Origin: Paratinospora sagittata
Lineage: Eukaryota; Streptophyta; Magnoliopsida; Ranunculales; Menispermaceae
NCBI GenBank assembly: GCA_035771175.1
Contig: CM069608.1
Coordinates: 27,782,519-27,846,518, forward strand
Direction: 5' to 3'
Length of the DNA: 64,000 bases
Shown here: piece by piece, positions 46,822-57,918 of the stretch
How positions within the stretch are numbered: position 1 is the first letter of the stretch
Layout of the letters: each line of letters begins with the position of its first letter
Position numbers and translations under genes: made by a program
The notes under the pieces: model-generated
Told to the model about the DNA's origin: nothing
Seen by the model: the letters and a program-made list of their open reading frames with translations, nothing else
The model's database searches: none

Positions 46822-48386
46822 ATGGCCTCAAGTGAAGGAACAACTTCCACTAGCAGGGAACCAGTTCCCACTAGACTCAAGGAATTGTTCAAGATGGAGG
46901 TTATGACTATGAGGAGCATCGACAATAGAGATCTCCTCTTCCGGCCAATCCTTCACGACAAACTCGCAACTCTGGGTTGGTTGAACATAACAAAAGTTGA
47001 GGGTCACGTTTCTTACAGCTTGGTGAGATCTTTCTACGAAGCTATGAATTTTATGAGATTTCAAGAAGATGGAATCAGCCTCGTTTTGGAGACAACAGTC
47101 ATGGGGATAAAAATTTCTATCAACATCAAGACTATTGCTCGACTTATGGAGATTCCGATTGAGGAGAGAATTATTGATCCACATGAACCCCAGACAATTG
47201 CAGAAATCGCGAAGTCAAATGAACAATTGTTCAATTCCCTCACCAAAGAGCCATACACTCAATCGACGTTCACCAACCTCCCAAACAATTATCTTAAGCC
47301 ATCTCTTGCCGGCCTTGGAAAGATCGTGTTCGGCACATCTTGCCAGAAAGGGGGACTCGAGGCACTATGTCAAGGGCCCAACTTCTTGTGTTGTATTGCA
47401 TAGAGAAGAAAATAAAGGTCTCCCTACCACACATCATCATCCAACAAATGTTGAGGGTGATTCAAAACCCTTTGAGAAAGGAATTCCTCGGTTACGGAGT
47501 CTTGATCATGAGGATGTTATACGAAGCAAACATCGACACTTTTGATGGGACTTCAAAGCAAATCATTGAGCCAGTTACAACATCTTCTATCTTCAAGATA
47601 TATGTCACGAGGGGAGGGGTAACTAGCAAGGAAGTATTCAGCACGACGATAGGAAATGCCGAAAGAATGAGAGACGAACATGGACGTTGCCTTCGAAGAA
47701 GTCGATGCAAGATTCCCGTCAGGGAAGTATCAAATAGTGAGCCAAATCAGAATCCTACATCAAACCCAACCCCAAATAATGATCCAACCGGTCATCTATT
47801 CACTGAGGAAGATTTATTTACCAACCTAAATCAACCTCAAGATAGACAAAGTACTCAAGCAAACCTACCTGCTTTGAACATGCCAACTCAGGGCAACACG
47901 TCGTACCAAAGTTTTCCAACACCTGAGGTACCATGTCAGCCATTCCCACAAGTTCCTGTAACCCAACAACAACAGTATTGGGCGGCACCAAATTTTGGAG
48001 AGCAGAACATCCTAATGACCCCACTGTTTCAAAACTTTTCACCTCAAGGGGCTCCATTTAGGGGATCCCTGTATAATCAAAACAATTACCTTTCACCTAT
48101 GAATCACCTGTACAACCAATACTTTCTCCCAATGCCTATGGCCTACCCTCCACCTATGGGATAATCAACCCATCAACCACTAATGGGACAATCGACTAAC
48201 CTATTTGAACAGTTAAATGTGATGGCATCCAATATTGTTGAAATGAGAGAAACTCAAAATAATATATTAACACGTATGCAAAACTCCGAAGCAGAGCGAG
48301 CAAACTCTCAACCTTCCGTTAGTAGTCGTTCTGTACCTAGCAGGAGATCTAGAAGGAGCGGTAGTAGGCAGGAAAATCAAGATTGA
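46822..48386 (+). pseudogene. Upstream accessory ORF of the Tekay-like element ('putative plant transposon protein'-type)
   Basis: ATG at 46822 (MASSEGTTSTSREPVPTRL). The globular N-terminal part includes LLFRPILHDKLATLGWLNIT, YSLVRSFYEAMNFMRF and TIARLMEIPIEERI; this pattern of a short helix-rich domain with a Y/F-A-N/M motif resembles the 'putative plant transposon protein' domain found as extra ORFs in plant Ty3 elements. A one-base frameshift near 47370 leads to AQLLVLYCIEKKIKVSLPHI and a Pro/Gln/Asn-rich linker (about 47740-48165). An in-frame TAA at 48162 (from CAA) is followed by NLFEQLNVMASNIVEMRETQ, a likely coiled coil, and a basic tail SRRSRRSGSRQ. About 520 codons overall. CAG at 46812-46814 sits eight bases before the ATG. 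Function unknown; not gag. Confidence 0.7.
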
Positions 48387-48483
48387 TTACTGGCATTGTA
48401 AATTTTTCTTTTATATATGAATGAAATGTTTTGTTTAAATACTATCTTTGGTGGGCCAACTTATAACCATTCTTTCTTTTATA

Positions 48484-48760
48484 TCACTAACTTTGGAGTG
48501 GTATGGGACACAACAAACTTAGAAGATACTAAATAAAATGTGGAAGTAAGAAAACCCATGACCTTGTGTGAAAAGAAACATTTGGAGAAAGTTGCATTAC
48601 TAACATTATCACTAAGTTTACACGGTATGGGACGAGTAAACTTGGAAGATACTATTGATGAACTACTATTCAACCAATATTTTTAGAGACTGTGTTCATA
48701 CAACTTAACTTGGTTAATACCCTTATTACCAAAGTCATGTGGTATGGGACACACAAACTT
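48484..48760. repeat. Three imperfect repeats between the accessory ORF and gag
   Basis: GGTATGGGAC occurs at 48500, 48624 and 48741, each within a block resembling CTAACTTTGG...GGTATGGGACACACAAACTTGG. Spacings are 124 and 117 bases. Non-coding. The rest of the 48387-49165 spacer is AT-rich and ends in a strong splice-acceptor-like TTTTCTCCTTGCCAG. Confidence 0.75.
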
Positions 48761-49165
48761 GGATAATAATCGAAAAGACTAAGAGTAAGAGTTTGAATAC
48801 ATAAGATTGCGATAGAACGTTAGATCAGGATATTTACCGAGGCAAATCTTAGAATTTTTATGACTCGTATGGATTTTCAATGAAATATATATGTATGTTC
48901 ACAAAAACCAGAACCAAATCATTTTAAATACTTGCATAGTTTTATACTTATTACGTAAACATTCTAACCTTGTTTTTACACCATGGCCAAACATACGAGA
49001 TATATAAGATTCTTTGATTCCTCAACAAAAACCTTACAATATACTTAGAAAAATAAGTGATTTTAACATTGCAGTACTCTCGAAATTGTTGCTGAGCATA
49101 CTATAACATTATACTTGGCTACAATTCCTTAATCTTGGCTTTATTTTCTCCTTGCCAGTGAGAAA

Positions 49166-52100
49166 ATGAAAACCAGGAAGAGAGGAAGGCCACGTACTGA
49201 TCGTTCAGCAGTGGAGGCACCTCCTGAGATTCAGGAACCGCCGCCTTCGACAACAGCACAGGCCACACCTGACACTGCCACTACATCTGGGCAGACAATA
49301 CCACCCCCACCTGCACCTTTTGCCATGCGTTCAAGCATGGAAACCTTCTTCGCCGAATTTATTGAGGCAATGAAAGTCACTGTTCAAACGACAGTTCGTG
49401 AGACCGCGGCCAGTCAAGTTGCCACTGTTTAGGCACATGTAAGATTTGGATCGGAATCTCAAACCGATCAGATTACCAAGTACAAGAGGCTACAATCTCT
49501 TACTTTTGCTGGCACCATTGATGCTGATGAGGTGCAAAAGTGGCTAGATGAGTCAAAGAAGGCTCTTGATGCAATGGGAGTCGATGAGACTCGCAAAATT
49601 CCACTAGCGACCTACCAACTTGGTGGTAGGGCAAACACATGGTGGATAACAGTGAAAGAGGACCCAAGGGTCAACACAGCGGATATGACTTGGCAACAGT
49701 TCGAGTCAATGTTTATTGATGAGTATTTTCCTGGCACTCTGAAGAGGCAGAAGCGCCAGGAATTCGCTAAGTTATACCAGGGCAGCATGACCGTCAGGGA
49801 ATATGCTGGCAAGTTCAAAGAATTATCAGTCTACTCTCTCTCCACCATCTCAACGGAGCAAGATAAGACTGAGAAATTTTATAATGGCCTTTGCCATGAT
49901 ATTTAACAAGCCTTGTCGATCTTGGATCTCAAGATTTATAAGGAGGTTGTTGACAAGGCCATGAGCTTTGAACAAGAGAAGATCATATAGGAGCAGAGAA
50001 TGAATAACAACCTACAACGTTCTCCCAACAAGGCTCTCAACAGGACAATAAGAAGAAGCCCTACTACAATCAAAACCCATTCCTCCCAGCCCCCTGTTTC
50101 GAAGAATGAGGCCACAACACCTGCGGTTGAACCGTCTAACCTTAACCATCAGGATTTTCGTAATCATGGCTGCGGAGCTCGTTATGGAAGGGGTGGTCGT
50201 AGAAACGACAATGGCAGAGGTGGTGGTCGACACCACAATCAGCAAGGGCCGCAGACCAATCAGCATGGCCAACAGAACCATCTGCAGTATCAGCCGACGT
50301 GCTTCAACTGCGGCCAGAAGGTCCATGTAAAATATCTCTGTCCTCACCTTCAGCAACCTATTCCCGTTGTTCCAGTCCAACAAGAACCACATGTTGCTAA
50401 TGCCCAATCCAGGCAGAACCAGCAGAACCAGGGTCAACGGAATCAGGGCAGAGCATTTGCCATCGCTCAACAACACCTCCCAGACAACAATGTAGTCGAA
50501 GGTACCTTTCCTTTGTTCAATACAATGGTGCATGTTTTGTTTGATTCAGGTTCTACACATTCTTTTATATCGTCGGCATTGGTAAGACATTTACGCCTGC
50601 ATCCTGAACCCACAAACATCACACTCCATGTCACATCATCGTTCGAATCTGGTACTGACGTGAATTTGTAGTGTTCTCGATGTGAGCTTCGAATGTCAGA
50701 ACAGATAATATATGCAGATCGTTTTGTGATGGATATTGAAGACTTCGACATCATCCTCGGTATGGACTGGCTAGCACCACTGAATGCAAAGATCGACTGT
50801 ATGAAGAAGCAAGTTCAGTTAACCTTAATTACATGAGAGTTTGTCAAGATTCAGGGAACAAGGAAATGGATACACAAATCAACAGTTGCACTTCTCAAGT
50901 CACAACTTCGAGCGTTATCCCTTGGTGACCGAAATGAATCACCAGCACTGTACCCTCTCGAAGTACATGATGTTCCAGTCATATCTGAATTCCAAACAAC
51001 TTTTCTAAATGACCTTCCTGGTCTACCTCCAGTTAGGGAATTCGGTTTTGAAATCAACCTCATACCTGGGACAGGGCCTATCTCAATTCCACCATACAGA
51101 ATGTCAAATGTCGAGCTGGTCGAATTAGACAAACAACTGAAGGAATTAGAGAGTAATGGCCTCATCAGAAAGAGTTCATTACCCTGGGGCACTCCAGTTC
51201 TGTTTGTTCACAAAAAGGATGGTTCGTTACAACTTTGCATCAATTATCGCAAGTTGAATAACGTCACCATCAAGAATATATATCCGTTGCCCAGGATCAA
51301 TGACTTGTTCGACCAACTTAGAGATGCCAAATACTTTTCTAAGATTGATTTACAGTCCGGTTATCACCAACTCTGGATCCAAGAGTCGAACATTACCAAG
51401 ACGGCGTTCAGAACTTAGTACAGTCACTACGAGTTCTTGGTCATGCTGTTCGGTCTAACAAATGCACCTGCAACATTCATGGATTTGATGAATCGCATCT
51501 TCAGGTTATACTTAGACCGATTTGTGGTGGTTTCTGTGGACGACATCTTGATATATTCCTCAACTGAGGAAGACCATAAGATACATTTGAAGATACATCT
51601 TGATATATTCCTCAACTGAGCCAATGGTTCAGTGACTACTCAGAATGCGAAATTAGACTCCTTAAGGGAGGTCTCGAGTTCGATTCTGGGGGAGGCTCTG
51701 CACTATTCATGAATAGTGGCAGACAAATAATCGTTTCGATGTAGACCAGCTGCGGTTGGGTTGCTACATGGCGATATGACAATATTATGGATCCATAATG
51801 GCTAGGCGTTCGCCCCGAGGGGGTGCGCCCATACCTGGGTAGGGGGCACGCTGTGCAACCCAGGGTGTGACAATGTGGTTTCAGGCAATGGCATTGAAGT
51901 AGATCCTTCTAAGGTTGAAGCCGTTTTAAACTGGAAGCAACCTACCACTGTTACTCAGATTAGGAGTTTTCTTGGTTTCGCTGGCTATTACAGATGCTTC
52001 ATCAAAGACTTCTCAAAGATTGCTGAAGCTATGACCAAGCTTACTCGAAAAGACATGCGATTCATTTGGAATCCCACCTGTGAAGCACCATTTCAGGAAC

Positions 52101-54051
52101 TGAAGAAATGCCTCACGATGGCACCTGTACTTATCACTCCAAGAAATGCAATTGGATTTTCCTTATACACCGACGCCTCTCTCCAAGGCTTAGGTGCCGT
52201 ACTAATGCAAGAAGACCAAGTTGTTGCATATGCCTCGAGGGTAATTACCCAACACATGACTTGGAACTTGCAGCTCTCGTATTTGCACTAAAGTTATGGC
52301 ATCATTACCTATACGGTGAACGGTTCAAGGTCTTCTCAGATCACAAGAGTCTTAAGTACATATACACTCAGAGAGACCTAAACCTCCGCCAAAGAAGATG
52401 GTTGGAATTCTTGAAAGACTATGACTTTCAACTCCAGTACCATCCTGGTAAGGCCAATGTTGTGTCCGATGCTCTGAGTAAAAAATCTCACGTTGCTTGC
52501 ACTCTTAACTATGAAATGGGGAAGTTGGCTACCGAGATGGAGAACTTTAACCTACAGCTGTTTGAAGAGGGAGCAAGATCACGACTTTCTCAATTATCAG
52601 CCAACTCTGAGCTAGTTCAAATGATTTCAGCTACTCAAGCCAATGACCCTATGTTAATGGAGAAACGAGAACTTCTACTCAGCGGACAGGACCTTCCTCA
52701 TTGGTTTGTCTCTGAAGACGGAGCCGTTTTCTATAAAAAACGTCTATGTCTACCGAACGATCCTGAGGTTCGGAAAGAAGTTCTTACTGAGATGCACTGT
52801 TTGAGGTACGCTATGCATCCCGGGGGTAACAAGATGTACAAGGATGTCAAGTGACAATTCTGGTTTTCTGGAATGAAGAAGGCAATTGCAGACTTCGTTG
52901 CTCGATGTCTCGATTGCCAGAAAGTTAAGGCAGAACGAAGACTTCCCTTTGGACTTCTCCAGCCGTTACCTATTGGCGAATGGAAGTGGGAGAACATTGC
53001 AATGGATTTTGTTACGGCTTTGCCTCGAAATAATAAAGGATAAGATGTTATCTGGGTTATCATTGACAGACTTACCAAGTCTGCACATTTATTGCCAATA
53101 AAGTTCACGGATAACCCCGCCAAACTTGCAGAACTATATGATAGAGAGATTGTACGCCTTCATGGCGTACCACTCACGATCGTCTCTGATCGAGACCCTC
53201 GATTTACATCAAACTTTTGGAAAAGCTTCCAGAGTAGAATGGGTTCTAAGATCACTATGAGCACAACCTTCCACCCTCAGACTGATGGGCAGTCAGAGCG
53301 GCTTATCCAAATCTCAGAAGACATGTTACGATGCTGCATTTTGGACTTTAATGACGGATGGGCAAAGTATTTACATTTAGCTGAGTTTGCATACAACAAC
53401 AACTACCAAACTAGTATCGGCATGGCACCATATGAGGCTCTCTATGGTCGGCCTTGCAGATCTCCGGTATGCTAGTTTGATATCGCAGATAAACCGCAGT
53501 TAGGCCCTGAACTAGTTCAAGAGACTTCTGAGAAGATCACACTAGTAAAGGAACGACTTCGTGTTGCACAAAGTCGACAGATGAGCTATGCTAACAAGCG
53601 GAGACAACCTCTAGAATTTGATAAGGGGGACTTTGTTTTTCTAAAAGTCCAGCCCACAAGAGGTGTCAAACACTATGGGATCAAAGGAAAGCTCTCCCCG
53701 TGGTATATCGGTCCATTTCAGATCATTGAACATATTGGCAAACTTTCTTATCGTTTGTCCTTTCCATCGTCCATGCCTAAGGTTCATGAAGTTTTTCACG
53801 TATCTATGCTTCGCAAGTATCGTCCTGATCCTTCGCTTATCATCCCTTTAGTCGAAGTTCTGGTTGAGGAAGGAAATAAGTATCAAGAGAGAGCGATACA
53901 GATTTTAGATAAAAAAACTCAAGAACTATGGTGACGTAGCATACCACTTGTGAAAGTGCTCTGGGATCACCACGGCGTAGAGGAAGCAACATGGGAACTA
54001 GAAGCAATAATTAAACATAAATACCCTGAATTGTTTTCAAGTACCAACTGA
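49166..54051 (+). pseudogene. Tekay-like gag-pol polyprotein
   Basis: Starts MKTRKRGRPRTDRS at 49166. Gag core around 49500-49900 (LDESKKALDAMGV, FIDEYFPGTLKRQKRQEF, MTVREYAGKF); RG-rich stretch and zinc knuckle CFNCGQKVHVKYLC (about 50302-50343); protease VLFDSGSTHSFIS and DIILGMDWLAPL (50530-50775); reverse transcriptase 51080-51620 with [32 protein letters not shown] and VDDILIYS, interrupted by a SINE-like insertion; RNase H about 52100-52480 ([37 protein letters not shown]); integrase 52690-53480 with an HHCC region ending CLDCQKVKAE, MDFVTALP, SDRDPRFTS and DGQSERL; chromodomain-like end to TGA 54049-54051. Gag through reverse transcriptase share one frame; one frameshift lies near 52260. 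Premature stops at 49430, 49904, 49988, 50669, 50834, 51416, 52852, 53041, 53473 and 53932. Confidence 0.92.
51621..51869 (+). mobile_element. tRNA-related SINE-like insertion in the reverse transcriptase
   Basis: The 5' part has a pol III A-box-like TGGTTCAGTG (51625-51634) and a B-box-like GTTCGATTCT (51678-51687), about 50 bases apart as in tRNA-derived SINEs. The 3' part (GACAATATTATGGATCC ... GGGTGTGACA) matches the truncated copies at 7810-8168. It replaces about 30 codons of the reverse transcriptase between the VDDILIYS box and [17 protein letters not shown] 26-base direct duplication immediately left (51543-51568 repeated at 51595-51620) shows that insertion or repair was imprecise. 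Confidence 0.65.
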
Positions 54052-54148
54052 TGATGTGATATATTGTACTATTCTCATTTATCAATAAAATGATGAAACT
54101 TTGTTTACACCTATCTTAATACATTGTTTCACTTGAATAACTACGCAG

Positions 54149-54646
54149 ATGTCTGAAAATAATATCCATAGATATAGTGATGCACACACGCAGTGGCTTC
54201 CTTGGCAACCTGTAGCTACTTCTCAAGAAGCAGAGTCAAGTCACAACTACTTTGCATCACCTACTCCATCACCACACAGACAACGATCCTTATCGCCAGA
54301 GCGTGCATGCCTTTTTCTTAACAATCCCGTGCCCTCATCTTTGCAGGACCTTCTACCAAAATTGCCAGGCGGCCGGATTCGAGCAACAACACGAAAAAAT
54401 ATTCCACCGCTCAGCCTACCTCCCCTCAAACGATGTAACCAACCCCCTCTACCACCATCTGTTATGCAAAGGTTGGAATCTTCAGAAGATGAGTCCGATT
54501 CCATTTGCTCTCCATGGTTTTATGATGATGAGGATTCCACCGTCCACAGTGCTATTCAGGGACCATACAAGCACTACTCTGAACTCGCAAGAGATGACGC
54601 CGACAATGAATCTCAAGCAGATAACCATCATAACTACTTGAATTGA
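54149..54646 (+). CDS. Downstream accessory ORF of the Tekay-like element, intact 165 codons, unknown function
   Basis: Opens directly after CAG (54146-54148), ATG at 54149, TGA at 54644-54646, with no internal stop, between the integrase stop and the 3' LTR. The protein is Pro/Ser-rich (ASPTPSPHRQRSLSPERA, LSLPPLKRCNQPPLPPSV), basic in the middle and acidic toward the C-terminus (LESSEDESDS, DDEDSTVH). No signal peptide or membrane segment, so it is unlike an envelope protein, and there is no domain I recognise. Its position is that of env-like or accessory ORFs in other plant Ty3 elements. That it remains open while gag-pol is riddled with stops could be chance at this length. A second frame (54252-54641) is also open, which weakens the coding case. 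Confidence 0.5.
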   Translation: MSENNIHRYSDAHTQWLPWQPVATSQEAESSHNYFASPTPSPHRQRSLSPERACLFLNNPVPSSLQDLLPKLPGGRIRATTRKNIPPLSLPPLKRCNQPPLPPSVMQRLESSEDESDSICSPWFYDDEDSTVHSAIQGPYKHYSELARDDADNESQADNHHNYLN

Positions 54647-54680
54647 TTTCGAGGGCGAAATCCCTTTAAGCGAGGTAGAG

Positions 54681-56108
54681 TGTAACACCCTGTATTTCAC
54701 AAAAAAAAAATCGTTTGGGCAGAAATGCCCGGAGGTACGGCCAGCCCACCCGAACGTTTGGGCTGGCCTCTTGAATATTCAGGCTAGCCGCCTGAACGTT
54801 CAGGCGCCAAAACCTCTACGTAAACCAACCCTCTCTTCTTCATTTTTCACACCAAATTCACTCCAAATTGTGATTTTTCCTCCTCTTTTCACTCATTCTG
54901 AGTTTTTAGTCTTTTGAGACTCTCTGTTCGAGACTCTCGGTGCGGTGCGATGAAGTTTTGTCCCGGAGGAAAATGCCAGATCTGAAAAAAAAAGCTCTTA
55001 TATGACGGTGGGGAACGAAACATAGGTTTGCTTTTTTTATAACTTTTATTAAAGTTTACATTCAGTTATTATTATATCTACGGTTCATTTACACTGCATT
55101 ATGTCATATAATGTTTATACTGTCGCACTTATGCCTGTATATTTGGAATTCATGTATTACACTGTTATAATGCCAGATTTGTGGTCAATCTGCCTCAACT
55201 AGACTCGGTCTTGTCCTCAGTAACTTTAAATAGTGAACGGGAGGCATCGGGCTGCTCTAGGCGATTAGTATTTAAGCAGACCTTGTGTCTCACCTCTCAA
55301 CTGGGGACTGATCTAGTTGGTCTTATTGAAAGCCATCAGCTTGATACCGACCCTGATAAGGATCACCAGACGTTGCCAAAGTCAGTCTAAATTTAAAGTA
55401 AAGACCAGACCAGTAGACTAGACCAGTTCATGCATTGGCATCATACATGTCACCACCTAGGGACGTATGTGGTTTATGACTCATAGAATAGTTAGGAGCA
55501 TTGCTCGTTATTCAATATATTTCTCTGAAGAGGGACGTACATGAGAAGTTGGCTACGCCTGGGGAGGGACATCAGTACGTGAATCCAGAGCATCGTTCTT
55601 GAGGAGGGACGTACAATAGAACCTGGCTACGCCAGGGGAGAAACGTCCGGACGAACATTTGTACGTGAACTCAGGCGATGTACGTTCATCAAACCATTAC
55701 GAGACGGTGTCATGCAGACATACGTATTGATTGATTATGACACTCTCTTGTGTATTTAAGATATTTGATATTGAAGTATGCTTTATTAATTGTTATACTC
55801 ATGAACTATTTTACCCACTGAGCGCGTTAAGCTCACTCCATTATTATCCAATTTTTCACTGGAAATTATAGTAGACTGGTTACAGGGTTATGGGGCCCAT
55901 ATTTTGTACCCTTTGTATTATTCATTGGGGAGTATGTTCCCTTGACCATTTCATGTACAAATTATATTCTGAATTAAATGAAATTAGATTTGTACCTATG
56001 TTTTATATTTTCGCTGCGCGTTCTGTTATTACCATTGTGATTATTCCAAATGCATGCCCCGTCCACGAGTGCACCACCGGTTTAGGCGCGCCCGGACGGG
56101 GTGTGACA
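54681..56108 (+). repeat. 3' LTR of the Tekay-like element, family D (1428 bases)
   Basis: TGTAACACCCTG at 54681 to GGGTGTGACA ending 56108. Just upstream GAGGTAGAG serves as a short polypurine tract. Within it: GC-rich palindromes at about 54730-54806 including a perfect 18-base palindrome (54789-54806), the conserved LTR block at 55814-55870, and repeated GAGGGACGTAC motifs at 55510-55680. No second full copy exists because the 5' LTR is truncated. Confidence 0.92.
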
Positions 56109-57918
56109 ATTCTAGACAACAAGTTTAAAGTTTCAAAATTTCCTTCTGTTATGCCTATAAAATGTGTGTTGTCTTTGAGATCAATTGAATCCATTTTTGA
56201 AAATCAAACCTTTGCTCATCTTGGAATATGTGAGAAGTTGTTTGATCAACTTTCATTTTTCTCTTTGCTCGGGACGATCAAAGTCTAAGTTCGGGGGAAT
56301 TTGATAAGTTGAATTTTGGTTAATATTTTACATGTTAATTTCATAGGTTTTTAGGTGAATTTAGTTAGTTTTTAGACATATTTGCATTAATTAGTTCATT
56401 TAGTGTTTTAGGTTTAGTTACATATTTTTATGTGTTTTATAAGTTAGTTTTAGTAGTTTTCATCAATAAAATACATTAGGCTAGTTTAGGAAAATAATCA
56501 TGATTTTTAGGTATTTTTCCTAAAGTCAATTGCATAGTTTGCATATTAATTTTGTCACAATTTACATGTTTATACATAGTTCATATAGAATTATACATGT
56601 TAATGCATACTTGCACATAATATAGATCATTTGTTTATGTTTTGTGTTTTGTTTTGTAGGTAAATAAAGAGCTTAAAAATGAGTTTGAATGTGGATCAAA
56701 GGGTGACAAAACTATGTTGCCAAAGATGGACCAAAGATGTAGAAAAATGACTAACTATAAAAGCAAGAAAGAAGGAAAAATGCTCTCGGAGCGCCGCGGC
56801 GCTCCGAGAGACGTTTGTGCGAAGAAAGAAAGGGATGAAGTAGCGTCGCGGGGCTACCTTATGGTGCGATACGAGAGAGAGATTTAAGAGAGGGCTTTTC
56901 GGTCTTTTTGCTAAGGGATATATCAATTCATTTTTAAGGTTTTTGGAAAGAGCTGAGACTTTATCTTGTTTTTATTTTTATTTTTTATCTTGCAAATTAG
57001 AATTAGAATAGAATAGATTAGGTTAGGGTTTTGAAGGAGAGGTAAGTGAAGGATTGAAGAACAAGAAAAGTTGCAGGCTCGAGACAAGAAGAAGGAGAGT
57101 CCACCATTAGCAAAGGGGGTTTCTTCATTTATCTTCTAATCTTAATTTGTTTCCATGTTTTCTTCTTTAACTCTTTCTTTTGTATCTATGAATTTGTTTA
57201 TGAACTGAATAGATAATCTAGAGATTTGATTTAGCTTTGTTGGATCTTGTGATTGAGTCATTGTTTGTGTGTTTTTGAGAAATCTTTTGGGTTTAGTTAT
57301 GATTCTCCATGCTTAATGCTTTCAAATTGCTGATTACTCTTTGAATGAACTTAGATTTGGTTTCTATCACTCGAGAGAGGGGATGTCGAATTGGAGCAAG
57401 GGATTTGTAACCTAGGCTAGAGTAATGAGTCGAGAGACTTACAAAACCTTTTGAAATCCATTAAAATGAATCATAGAACCTAAGGCATTCTTGATCTAAA
57501 GATTTATCATTCCGAGATAGGGAATTGATAGATTGAGAGTAGATATTTAAGCTATCACTCGAGAGAGGGGTTTGAATGAAAAAGGATTCAGGATTTATAA
57601 ATTCCAGAAATTAATTCATTAACACAATTATTAGAAATAATGAGAGACAATATAGTAAGATCTAAACTCTAGAACTATAAATCCATTGATTTCTCTCCAA
57701 TTTCTAGTTATCTTGTTTGTTTTTATTTGCCTTTGTTTAATTTGCATTTTATCATTTAATTCACTCCACTTTTATCACCTAGATAAAATCACTAATCATT
57801 GTAGAATTGGGAATTAAGATTAGTAAAATTACATTCTCCCTTCTCTGTGGATACGATAACCCACTCACCATGGGTATTATAACTTGATAATTCGTATGTT
57901 TGGGAATTTGAATTTTCA
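56109..57918 (+). mobile_element. Athila-type 3' end: polypurine tract and LTR
   Basis: 56109-56301 is the end of an Athila-type internal region with TTTGCTCGGGACGATCAAAG and the polypurine tract GTTCGGGGGAATT, typical of this group. The LTR runs from TGATAAG at 56302 to TTTTCA at about 57918. Near its end it has TCTGTGGATACGATAACCC, also typical. Inside the LTR lies a perfect 28-base GC palindrome (56783-56810). The element's coding region is absent; its left side is cut by the LTR ending at 56108. Confidence 0.82.

Larger units (their letters stand above)
45771..56108 (+). mobile_element. Tekay-like chromodomain Ty3/gypsy element with two accessory ORFs
   Basis: A + strand element of about 10.3 kb. 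The 5' LTR is reduced to its last 26 bases (to 45796); then come a PBS (45802-45813), an AT-rich leader, an accessory ORF (46822-48386), a spacer with repeats, gag-pol (49166-54051, one continuous frame plus one frameshift), a downstream ORF (54149-54646) and the 3' LTR (54681-56108). The integrase end reads VKVLWDHHGVEEATWELEA, the chromodomain-like tail of the Tekay group. It is inactive: truncated LTR, about ten stops, one frameshift and a SINE-like insertion. Confidence 0.9.

Noticed and set aside
31650..54051. Endogenous plant pararetrovirus (caulimovirid)
   Set aside because: Integrase domains, LTRs and tRNA-Met or Tat-type PBS are present and no movement-protein-like sequence is seen, so these are Ty3 retrotransposons.
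54149..54646. Envelope-like gene
   Set aside because: The encoded protein has no hydrophobic membrane segment or signal peptide; kept as an unknown accessory ORF.
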